In this document: in pieces, positions 8,136 to 15,719 of the stretch
How the letters are laid out: each line of letters opens with the position of its first letter
Numbering within the stretch: position 1 is the stretch's first letter
Assembly: GCA_024742475.1 (NCBI GenBank)
Contig: JANSYI010000011.1
Location: 124,001-188,000, forward strand
DNA from: a bacterium
GTDB taxonomy: Bacteria; Myxococcota_A; Polyangia; Nannocystales; Nannocystaceae
Direction: 5' to 3'
DNA length: 64,000 bases
Translations under genes and position numbers: made by a program
Notes under the pieces: model-generated
The model's input: only the letters and a program-made list of their open reading frames with translations
The model's database searches: none
What the model was told of the DNA's origin: nothing

Positions 8136-9878
8136 ATGCGTCGCTGGGCAGCGCTCGTGTGCATCGTCGGGTGCGCGCCCGACCTGCCCGATGGGGACAC
8201 CGGGGTGGCCTACGACCCCAGCGCCGGCAGCGGCAACGGTGGCCCTCGGGGCTGCGACGATCCAGCCGAGGACGACGTCCAGATCGGGGGCAAGACCACA
8301 CTGCCCGGCTCCATCCGGCGCCTTTTCCCCCTCCCAAACGGCGTTCTGGCCTGCGGAGACGCCTTCGTGGCGGCGCTCGACGATCGAGGAGACGTCGACG
8401 CACAGCTCGACGCGAGCAGCCCGTGCGTGGGCGTTGCCGCCGATGGCAGCGCGATCGTAGTCCTCACCGAGGATGGCACGGTCGAGGCGGTGGATGCCGG
8501 ACTTGCGGTCCTACAGAGCGCCACGGTCGAGGGCCCGGCGCGCGGCATCGCGCTGGCTGACGGACACGCGTTCGTGGCCGCGGGATCGGGGGGTGTCGTG
8601 AAGCTCGACGCGACCAGCTTGGAGACGGTGGCCACGTTCGACGTCCCCGATGCGCTCGATATTGCGAGCGCGGAGGGCAAGCTCTTCGTCGCCGCCGGGC
8701 CGACGGGCGTCGTGCAGATCGACCCCGACTCGGGGGAGATCTTGGACACGGCCGCCACGCAGACCCCTGCCCTGGGCGTTCGCGCCGCAGGTGATGACGT
8801 CCTCGTCCTCCGCGGAGCCCAGGGGTTCGACTGGGTCTCGGCCGCCGAAGGTCTGTCCCTGCGCGCCTCGGGCCTCACCGAGGGCGTGGTCGTCGACGCG
8901 ATGCTCGGCTCGGACGAGGCGTTCGTCGTCGAGGGACACGCGCTCGTCCGCTACGCCCTCGAGGGTGACAGCATCCTCCGCCGCTCGTCCGAGCACCGAC
9001 CCGACGCGGGCTCGGCCGAAGGGGCGTGGCTTCGCGCCGTGAGCCCCGTGGGCTCCGGGGCCGAGGGGTTCGCGGTCGCCGGCGACGGTGGCGTCTGGGA
9101 GCTCGTCGTTCGAGCGCCGATCGCCGCGCCAGATCTGGCCGTCGACGCGCCCTTCATCCAGCTCTTCGGAGACGCTGGCGAGACCATCGAAGGCCTCTAC
9201 CTCCTGCGCAACGTGGGCGACGCCCCGCTCACCATCATCGGCCTGGAGACCGACGGTCCGTTCACCGCCAGCGTCGACCCGCAAGACGACACGTGCGACG
9301 GCCTCCCCTCCCTCGCGCCCGGATCGAGCGCTCCGGTCTCGCTTCTGTTCGACATCGACGGCGACGGACCCGTCGCGGGCACCCTGCACGTCGAGACCAA
9401 CGACCCCGACCAGCCCATCCTCGAGGTCGCGCTCCAGGGCAACCCGGCAGGGCCGAGCCTCGGCGCCCCAGCGCCCGACTTCACGGGCCTCACGCTCGAG
9501 GGGGAGCCGTTTCGGCTCAGCGACCACCTCGGGCAGGTCGTCTTCCTCAAGCTGTTCGACTTCGGCTGCTCCACCTGCTCCGAAGAGTTCCCCGTCATTC
9601 AGAGCGAGCTCGTCCCACGGTACGGGGACCAGGTCGTCTTCGTCGGCGTCAACAAAGGCCATCGCACCGCCTACGCCGACGCGATCGCAACCGAGGCGAG
9701 CCTCGACTTTCCCGTCGTGCTCGACATCGACTCGCAGGCGTTCGCCCGCTACCGCCTCCCGGGCAAGGTCTTTCCTCTGCACGTCATCATCGACACCGAC
9801 GGCACCATCGCGCTCGCCGACGCAGAACCCGGACTTGCAGCCGTGGAAACGACGCTCGCCTCACTCGTCGGCGGATAG
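8136..9878 (+). CDS. lipoprotein with β-propeller, choice-of-anchor-type and thioredoxin domains
   Basis: The 580-residue product starts at ATG 8136, seven bases after GGGAGGG. A short signal peptide, RRWAALVCIVGC, puts the lipid Cys near residue 13. Residues 60-330 repeat a YVTN/WD-like pattern (DGHAFVAAGSGGVVKLDATS, EGKLFVAAGPTGVVQIDPDS). Next is an immunoglobulin-like choice-of-anchor D/ASH-type domain (LYLLRNVGDAPLTIIGLE, LHVETNDPDQPILEV). The C-terminal 140 residues are an AhpC/TSA-thioredoxin domain with active site FGCSTCSEEF. Both Cys are encoded as TGC, unlike the UGA-containing relative on the other strand. It is probably an outer-leaflet thiol-disulfide protein. The gene is divergent from that relative. 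Confidence 0.85.
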   Translation: MRRWAALVCIVGCAPDLPDGDTGVAYDPSAGSGNGGPRGCDDPAEDDVQIGGKTTLPGSIRRLFPLPNGVLACGDAFVAALDDRGDVDAQLDASSPCVGVAADGSAIVVLTEDGTVEAVDAGLAVLQSATVEGPARGIALADGHAFVAAGSGGVVKLDATSLETVATFDVPDALDIASAEGKLFVAAGPTGVVQIDPDSGEILDTAATQTPALGVRAAGDDVLVLRGAQGFDWVSAAEGLSLRASGLTEGVVVDAMLGSDEAFVVEGHALVRYALEGDSILRRSSEHRPDAGSAEGAWLRAVSPVGSGAEGFAVAGDGGVWELVVRAPIAAPDLAVDAPFIQLFGDAGETIEGLYLLRNVGDAPLTIIGLETDGPFTASVDPQDDTCDGLPSLAPGSSAPVSLLFDIDGDGPVAGTLHVETNDPDQPILEVALQGNPAGPSLGAPAPDFTGLTLEGEPFRLSDHLGQVVFLKLFDFGCSTCSEEFPVIQSELVPRYGDQVVFVGVNKGHRTAYADAIATEASLDFPVVLDIDSQAFARYRLPGKVFPLHVIIDTDGTIALADAEPGLAAVETTLASLVGG

Positions 9879-11660
9879 GTCGTCGAGGCACAGCGGCGTG
9901 TCGATGCCCGGCAGCGGCGCGCACTCGCAGTCGGGCGTCTGCGCGTTGCACATCCGGGCGCAGGTCGAGGCGCCACCGGCTTGCTGCACGCACAGGCCCC
10001 CGTTGCACGCATCGGGGCTGCTGCACGGAGCCCCCGGAGGCGCCGGCCCGTCCAGTCGGCACTGCCAGCGCGCAGCGCCCTGTTCGGCGTCGTAGGGCGA
10101 GCAGGTCATCCCCTCGGGGCAGTCGCCCTCGGCGGGGCGGCAGGTGCACGGCTCGAACACACACGCGTACCAGCCTCGCCGCCACTCGAGCCCCTCGCGA
10201 ACGACCGCAGCCTGCTCCGCGGAAAAGCCCACGCGGCAGCCCGGGTAGTAGCCCATGACGTTCGAGGGGTCCGGCGTGTCGGTGCCCTCGCAGACGAGCT
10301 GACAAGACTCGCCGACCTGGCATCCACCGGGCCCGGGGTCGAGCGGCGTGTCGCAGATGCCGTCGCCCTCGAGATCGCAGGGCTCACGGCATGGCTGCCC
10401 CTCCTCGGACAGCGTGGACACGACATCGACGCTCGGCGCGTGCGTGTGACACAGCCCGAGGTAGTGCCCCAGTTCGTGGGCCACGGTGCTCTCCCACCTC
10501 TGCTTCGCGATGATCACGCCGCCCACGATCGGCTGGCGCGACTGCACCCGGCGTACGCCTCCGCAGATGCCGTTGGGCGGCGTCGCGAGGCCCGGACGCG
10601 GCACGTCGTCGACGCGGAGCGTGCGCGTGAAGACGATCGGAATGTAGAACGACTCCCGCTGCCGGAGGTGCGCGCTCCCGGTCAATACCGTCTGCAGCTC
10701 GGCGTCGTCGATCTCGAGCCACGCCTCCGCGTCGAGGTAGACGACGTCGGCCCAGCGAAACGTCAGGCCCAGGTCGTCCTCTCGGGCGAAGAAGGCGTTG
10801 ATGCGGGCGAGCTCTGCATCCAGGTCTGCCTCGGTGTAGTCCGTGTTCCCGGCGGCGTCCGCCACGACCACGGCGACCAGGTCGACGACACCGCACTCGA
10901 CGCCTTCGTCGACGAACCCGTCGCCGTCGTCGTCGCGGCCATTGCAGACCTCCTCGGTCTGTGGGTCGGGCTCGCAGCCACACGCGCCACACCCAGGGCG
11001 CTGCGGCGCTGCACCGGGCCGGACGCAGGCATCGGCGCGGCCCCCTCGAAGAGGCAGGCACTGAGCGCCCACGTCCGCGCACGTCAGCCGCTGCTCCAGC
11101 CCGTCGACGCAGGAGACGAGCACGTCTCCATCACAGCGCGATGGTGCCCCGAGGAGACAGGGAACACCATCGGAGGATCGGCACGCGGCCCCTTCTTCGG
11201 TGATGACGCACACTCGCCCCAGCTCTGCGCAGTCTCGGCGATAGACACGCCCCGCGGCGCAGCCCACGGCGACGTCGTCTTCGCACCGACCCGCTCCCAT
11301 CCCGGCACACGCGGGGTCCGGCCCCACACACACGCCCTCCTCGCACAGGGCTGGGCCGCACTCCTCGGCCTTCTCGTGCGGATTGCCGCAGCTGTCGACC
11401 CACCACGCGTCTCCGCGGATGCACAGGGTGTCCTCCTGCGGGGTGCATCCAGGCTCGGCGGGGGCATGCTCGGGGGGCAGCGCGCGGGGCGTCCACGATT
11501 TGGGCCCCGCCTTCGGCTTCGCCTCCGCGGGCGCCTCCGGCTCGGGCTGCGTGGACGTGCGGCGCGACGACGGGCTCTCCCAGGCGAGGATCCATGCTCC
11601 CATCACCGCGGCCGTCGCCAGCAACAAGTACAGCCACGCAGGCGGGCCCTTCGTGGACAC
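9861..11660 (-). CDS. membrane-anchored pappalysin-like metalloprotease with Cys-rich modules
   Basis: The 599-residue protein has one N-terminal membrane helix (WLYLLLATAAVMGAWILAW, residues 9-27). Cys-rich modules follow (about residues 70-230, with a CNGRDDDGDGFVDE unit near 239-252). The catalytic domain has HELGHYLGLCH, an HExxHxxxxxH zinc site with ligands His395, His399 and His405 and Glu396 as base. It is followed by a Met-turn-like NVMGYY, placing it with M43 pappalysin-type metzincins. More Cys-rich sequence closes the protein. It is anchored and probably acts in the periplasm or at the surface. It lies 49 nt downstream of the AgmX-domain gene and overlaps the convergent gene by 18 nt. 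Confidence 0.85.
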   Translation of the reverse strand: MSTKGPPAWLYLLLATAAVMGAWILAWESPSSRRTSTQPEPEAPAEAKPKAGPKSWTPRALPPEHAPAEPGCTPQEDTLCIRGDAWWVDSCGNPHEKAEECGPALCEEGVCVGPDPACAGMGAGRCEDDVAVGCAAGRVYRRDCAELGRVCVITEEGAACRSSDGVPCLLGAPSRCDGDVLVSCVDGLEQRLTCADVGAQCLPLRGGRADACVRPGAAPQRPGCGACGCEPDPQTEEVCNGRDDDGDGFVDEGVECGVVDLVAVVVADAAGNTDYTEADLDAELARINAFFAREDDLGLTFRWADVVYLDAEAWLEIDDAELQTVLTGSAHLRQRESFYIPIVFTRTLRVDDVPRPGLATPPNGICGGVRRVQSRQPIVGGVIIAKQRWESTVAHELGHYLGLCHTHAPSVDVVSTLSEEGQPCREPCDLEGDGICDTPLDPGPGGCQVGESCQLVCEGTDTPDPSNVMGYYPGCRVGFSAEQAAVVREGLEWRRGWYACVFEPCTCRPAEGDCPEGMTCSPYDAEQGAARWQCRLDGPAPPGAPCSSPDACNGGLCVQQAGGASTCARMCNAQTPDCECAPLPGIDTPLCLDDLSADE

Positions 11661-11709
11661 GCGATGGGCCTACCACCGCAGGGGAACCCGGTCAAAACCC
11701 CGTTGCGGA

Positions 11710-12744
11710 TCAGGGGGCCTCGACCGAGAGCGTAAACGGATACACCGCGCCCAGCCGCGCCTTGCGGAACTTGGGGAACGTTGCGGTGCGGACCGCTGAC
11801 TCGACGCAGTGACCAAGGGGCTCGTCGGTCCACGGCGCCATCGCGGTCGCGCTCGTGACTCGCCCCGTCTCTCCCGCGACCGAGAGCTTCACCCTGACCC
11901 TCGTCCCCGAGGGGGCGTCGTGCCCGACGGCGCACGCGTGGATCCGCGGCTTGATGGGGAGCATGCCCGCGCGTAGCTGCGCGGAGGAAAGCGTCGCGGG
12001 GAGGTCAGAGTCCTGCTTTGCGCAATCTCTACCCCGGGCGCAAGCGCCATCGGCTCCGTCCCGCGGCACCCCGATGCGGATCGGGTAGACCACACTCATC
12101 GACGTCTTGCCGAACCGAGGAAAGCGCGCCTTCGAGACCGCCGTGGCGACGCACGCGCCCAGCGGCGTGGAAGCCCACGGCGTCAACGATTGGGCCCGCG
12201 TCACGCGACCGGTCGACCCCGCGATCCGGAGCTTCACCTTCACCGTGGTCTTCGCCTCCAGCCCGTGCGCGCTGCCGCAGGCGATCGCCCTGGCCCTCAC
12301 CTTCGCGATACCGCGACGGACCTCGCTCGTGCTCAGGGTGGACCGGCTCATGTCCGGGCTGGTGGCCTTGGACGCGGGGGACTCGGGGAACGCGGGGGAC
12401 TCCGGAGACGCGGGCGGCCTCGGTGGCGCCGGCGGGGACTCCACCGTGCCCACCGTCACGGTCTCCACCGTCACGGTCTTCTCGGGCTCGGGGGCGAACT
12501 CGGCGGCAACCTCGGGCGCGCCCGGCTCGGTCCTCGACGCGATCAGGAGCACCATCGCGGCCGCAGCGGCGCCCGCCAGCACGGGAATCGACCACGCGAC
12601 CGGCCGACGCTGCCGGGCGGGGTCGGCCCTGACAAGACGAAGGGGCTCCGCCTCGTAGCGCAGAGGCGCCAGCGCCCGCTCGAGCGCCACGACGTCTGGC
12701 TCGGCGTCACCCCTTCGATCCCACAGGTAGTCATCGTGTGTCAT
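11710..12744 (-). CDS. membrane protein with two AgmX/TonB-like C-terminal domains, probable anti-sigma partner
   Basis: The 344-residue protein has a short cytoplasmic N-terminus (about 50 residues), one membrane helix (VAWSIPVLAGAAAAAMVLLIA) and a Pro/Glu/Thr-rich linker. Two homologous domains of about 85 residues follow, each with a V(K/R)VKL-(R/S)-(I/V)-AG-x-TGRVT core, a PLG-x-CV motif and a YP(I/F) end. This is the pattern of myxobacterial AgmX/PglI C-terminal domains, related to TonB/energy-transducer proteins. The start overlaps the ECF sigma gene by 14 nt, so an anti-sigma or membrane-tethering role is likely. The zinc HxxxCxxC anti-sigma motif is absent, so that role is inference. 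Confidence 0.75.
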   Translation of the reverse strand: MTHDDYLWDRRGDAEPDVVALERALAPLRYEAEPLRLVRADPARQRRPVAWSIPVLAGAAAAAMVLLIASRTEPGAPEVAAEFAPEPEKTVTVETVTVGTVESPPAPPRPPASPESPAFPESPASKATSPDMSRSTLSTSEVRRGIAKVRARAIACGSAHGLEAKTTVKVKLRIAGSTGRVTRAQSLTPWASTPLGACVATAVSKARFPRFGKTSMSVVYPIRIGVPRDGADGACARGRDCAKQDSDLPATLSSAQLRAGMLPIKPRIHACAVGHDAPSGTRVRVKLSVAGETGRVTSATAMAPWTDEPLGHCVESAVRTATFPKFRKARLGAVYPFTLSVEAP

Positions 12745-13234
12745 TCGTCACTCCCAACGTCTCGCGCAGGCGCTTCATCCCGCGGCTCAGGTTCACGCGC
12801 ACCGACCCGGGCGTGAGTCCGGTCTTGGCGGCAATCTCCGGTCCGGTCAGCCCCTCGACCAGCCGCAGCACCAACGGCTCGCGGTACGCCTCGGGAAGGG
12901 TGCGGATCGCCTCCAGCACCCTGCGGGCGTCCGCGACGTGTGAGGCCAACGCGTAGGGCGTCCGCGGCGACGGGGCCACTGGCGCTTGCTTGCGCAGGTG
13001 GTCGGTCGCCGCGTTTCGAGCGATCGCGCAGAGCCACCCCGCGAACGCGGCGCTGTCCTGCAGCGCGGGCAGTCGCTGCAGCGCCACCGCGAACACCTCC
13101 TGCACCAGGTCCGAGACGTCGAACGTCCTCACCCGGCTGAGCAGCAGCCCGTGCACGACCGGCGCCATCTCCTCGTACAGCACCGCGAACGCCTCACGGT
13201 CCCCCGCGCGGGCTGCTTCGACCCACACGCGCAT
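12731..13234 (-). CDS. RNA polymerase sigma factor, ECF subfamily
   Basis: The 167-residue protein has both ECF regions. Region 2 is the DREAFAVLYEEMAPVVHGLL to FDVSDLVQEVFAVALQRL stretch, including the core-binding and -10 recognition helix GWLCAIARNAATDHLRK. Region 4 has the helix-turn-helix EGLTGPEIAAKTGLTPGSVRVNLSRGMKRLRE. I chose ATG 13234 because GGAGGG lies 9 nt upstream. A GTG 36 nt earlier (13270) is possible, but its Shine-Dalgarno is too close. The gene is translationally coupled to the membrane AgmX-domain gene and lies 66 nt downstream of a selenoprotein-type peroxiredoxin gene, so the regulon may concern envelope redox stress. Confidence 0.92.
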   Translation of the reverse strand: MRVWVEAARAGDREAFAVLYEEMAPVVHGLLLSRVRTFDVSDLVQEVFAVALQRLPALQDSAAFAGWLCAIARNAATDHLRKQAPVAPSPRTPYALASHVADARRVLEAIRTLPEAYREPLVLRLVEGLTGPEIAAKTGLTPGSVRVNLSRGMKRLRETLGVTNDTR

Positions 13235-13300
13235 GCGTCCGGGCCCTCCGGGCGTCTCAGCCAACCTCACGCCTCCACAGACGGACGCCGCGTGAAAGTG

Positions 13301-13975
13301 TTAGCCGGATTTCTCCGCATGGTAGTCGATCGCATCGAGGAACTCGGGAGGGTACGCGCGGCGCCTGGCGACCTTGCGATAGAAAATCGTGCCGTCTTCG
13401 TCGATCAGATACACAGCGTGCAGCGACAGGTCTCCGACGTCGGTGTTCTCGAGGCCCCAGTCTCGAATGACGCGGAGCTCGGGGTCGGACGCGACGGGAA
13501 AGGTGAAGCCCTTCTGCTCGACCCACGGCAGCGAGACGTCGGGAGGATCGACGCTGAGGGCGATGACGGTGACGCCGCGGGCGTCGAACTCGGGCAGGGC
13601 GCGTTGCAACTCACCGAGCTGCGTGTTGCAGGCGGGTCACCAAAAGCCCCGGTAGAACATCACCAGCACCGGACCGGCCTTACGGGCCTGCGCGAGCTCG
13701 AAGGTGCCGCCGTCGGCGAGCGGAAGCGTGAAGTCGCGGGCGACGTCGCCGATCTCCGGCGCGTCGGGTGCGGCGCTGTAGGCCCCGTAGGCGTTGGTGG
13801 TGATGTCGACCGGGGCCGGGCTCGAGGCGCTGGGCTTGTACCGCGGCGCGTCGGGGTCGCCAGCGGGCGTGTCCGGGAGGGGCTGCGGCGTCGACACGGA
13901 CGCGCCCGGCGCTTCGGGGGTGGACGCGCACGCCGCGGCGAGTAGGAGCGGCAGGAGTGTACGGGTCGTACGCAT
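13301..13975 (-). CDS. selenocysteine-containing peroxiredoxin-like lipoprotein (in-frame UGA = Sec113)
   Basis: Read through the TGA at 13637-13639, the gene encodes 224 residues. The N-terminus RTTRTLLPLLLAAAC is a lipoprotein signal (lipid Cys 16). The domain from about residue 75 is AhpC/TSA-like: IGDVARDFTLPLADGG, then GPVLVMFYRGFW-U-PAC-NTQLGEL. The family motif is FYRGxWCPxC, so the UGA replaces the first Cys and Cys116 is the partner (UPAC). Everything after it matches the family: FDARGVTVIALSVDPPD, KGFTFPVASDPELRVIRDWG, VYLIDEDGTIFYRKV, ending at TAA 13301. A 7-bp hairpin with a GGU loop follows the UGA. The likely role is thiol peroxidase or disulfide reductase in the periplasm. Confidence 0.87.
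13606..13622 (-). promoter_or_regulatory. bacterial SECIS-like hairpin downstream of UGA113
   Basis: Fourteen nucleotides after the UGA, GCAGCUC pairs with GAGUUGC (seven pairs, one G-U) around a three-base GGU loop. The loop G is 21 nt past the UGA, within the usual bacterial SECIS window. The GGU loop is shared with the other UGA-containing gene although the two stems are unrelated in sequence. The fold was drawn by hand. Confidence 0.72.
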
Positions 13976-14249
13976 GGTCGAGGTCGTCGTCAGGGTACAC
14001 GGAACGAGGCGCCGATCCGTTTCACCCGCGGCCCCGTATTCGGGGTGCGTGAGGCGGAGGACCCTGGTTCGTCCGTGGAAGACAATCGGGCTGCACCCTC
14101 ACCGGATGGCCGTCGTGGCCACCGGGTCCAGCGTTCTCGGGTCCGTCGCCTCGCGCCACTTTCAACGTCACAGACGAACCCTGGGGGTGTCGTGGCGTGT
14201 CGGTGTCGAGGAGGGCGGGAACCTCTTGGGGTCCCGCTGGTGCGTCTCG

Positions 14250-15713
14250 ATGCCCATGTCCGTCCGCTCTGTGCCCCTCCTGCTGCTCGTCACCGCCTGC
14301 GCCTGCGCGTCGGAGCCCGTGGCAACGCCGGCCGAGGCCCAGGCCGAGCCCGCCGAGACCCGCCTCGAGCTTCCCGAGGACTTCGCTCGTGACGTCGAAG
14401 CCTACGTCGACGGCTGGGGGCGGCAGTGGCCCACGTTCAAGGTGCACGGTCACACCGCGGTGTTCGTCGACGGGCAGCCGGCGTTCGACCGCGCGTGGGG
14501 CCTTCGCGACCTCGCCACAGAGGCCGAGCACACCACCGGCGACGCCTTCGAGATCGGCACCCTCTCGGTCCACCTCACCCAGGCCACGACGCTCGCGCTC
14601 GTCCGCGACGGTACGCTCGCCCTCGACGAGGCTGCGGCGCACTACATCGACCTTCCGATCCAGCCGTCGGTGACGATCGAACACCTGCTGAGCATGACCA
14701 GCGGCCTACCGAACTTCACCGAGTCGTTGATGTTCGAGCGGGTCTACAAGCGCCGGCCCGCCTCTCACGCCGCCCTCGTGGCCTCGTTCGCGGGCGACCC
14801 CCTCGAGTTCGAGCCTGGCTCCGATTTCGCCCCGAGCCTGTCGAACGCGGCGGTGCTCGGGCTGGTGATCGAATCGGTGACCGGGGACGACTACGCCGAT
14901 GTCGTCGCGCAGAAGGTTCTCAGGCCCCTGCACATGGCCGACACCCGATACGGGCGGGTCGAAGGCGCATCCGTCGGCCTGTCGTTCAACGAGGCCGAGT
15001 ACCTCGACCCGGTGCTCGACGCCGACCCGGCCTCCCTGGGAGCGGCGGGCGCATGGACCTCGACCGCCGCCGACCTGGGGCGGCTGTACGCCGCGATGCT
15101 CGGCGCTCACTTCGGAGCACGACTCTCTCGCCGAGTCTGGGGAGACAACGCGCTGGGCCAGCCCTACGGGTTCGTGCCGCGCCTCGTCGGCGGCCGTGAG
15201 GCATTCGCGTGGATCGGCCGGTTCGACGGACACGAGCATGGTGTGTTCGTCGTGCCCGAAGACGGCCTCGTCGTCCTGCACCTGGCCAACTCGGAGGTGG
15301 CGCCCGGCTCCGACATCGCCGAGGCCGTGGCGTCGATGGCCTACGCGCTGCCGGTCTCCGTCCGGCAAGAGGCCCGTCCGGTCCCCCTCGACCCCGCGCC
15401 GCTTGCAGCGTTTGCCGGGCGCTGGGTGCTGCGTCCCTCGGACCTCGCGTTCGTCGAAGAGACCGCCGACGAGGACACCCTCGCCGCGCTGCGCTCGGTC
15501 GAGACCACATTCGAAGACACCAAGGGTCTGAGCCTGCACATTCAAGGCCGCCCGGCCAAGCGCATGCACCCCACCGCGCCCCGGAGCTTCTTCTTCAAGG
15601 ACCGACCGCAGTCGACCGCTCGCATCGCGGGGACCAAGGACGCCCCGCTGCTCGTCCTCGAGCGCGGCGGTGGTGCCCTGCACTATCGGCGACTGACGAC
15701 GCCGGGCGCCTGA
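14250..15713 (+). CDS. serine β-lactamase-fold lipoprotein lacking catalytic residues
   Basis: The 487-residue lipoprotein has a signal sequence VRSVPLLLLVTAC (lipid Cys near residue 17) and a class C β-lactamase/EstB-like domain. The family frame is clear: FEIGTLSVHLTQATTLALVR, IEHLLSMTSGLP, VIESVTGDDYADVVAQKVLRPL. The catalytic SxxK, however, reads T104-L-S-V107, and the YxN Tyr is replaced (L197-S-N). The Ser nucleophile, Lys base and Tyr are therefore all lost, and it should be a binding or regulatory pseudoenzyme. A C-terminal lipocalin-like extension (AFAGRWVLRPSDLAF) is present. A TTG at 14226, better placed after GAGGAGGG, is an alternative start. The 274 bases upstream contain no other supported gene. 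Confidence 0.8.
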   Translation: MPMSVRSVPLLLLVTACACASEPVATPAEAQAEPAETRLELPEDFARDVEAYVDGWGRQWPTFKVHGHTAVFVDGQPAFDRAWGLRDLATEAEHTTGDAFEIGTLSVHLTQATTLALVRDGTLALDEAAAHYIDLPIQPSVTIEHLLSMTSGLPNFTESLMFERVYKRRPASHAALVASFAGDPLEFEPGSDFAPSLSNAAVLGLVIESVTGDDYADVVAQKVLRPLHMADTRYGRVEGASVGLSFNEAEYLDPVLDADPASLGAAGAWTSTAADLGRLYAAMLGAHFGARLSRRVWGDNALGQPYGFVPRLVGGREAFAWIGRFDGHEHGVFVVPEDGLVVLHLANSEVAPGSDIAEAVASMAYALPVSVRQEARPVPLDPAPLAAFAGRWVLRPSDLAFVEETADEDTLAALRSVETTFEDTKGLSLHIQGRPAKRMHPTAPRSFFFKDRPQSTARIAGTKDAPLLVLERGGGALHYRRLTTPGA

Positions 15714-15719
15714 GCCCTG

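Noticed and set aside
8136..9878. Third possible Sec position in the CSTC redoxin domain
   Set aside because: Both active-site codons are TGC. No in-frame TGA occurs, so this is the ordinary Cys form.
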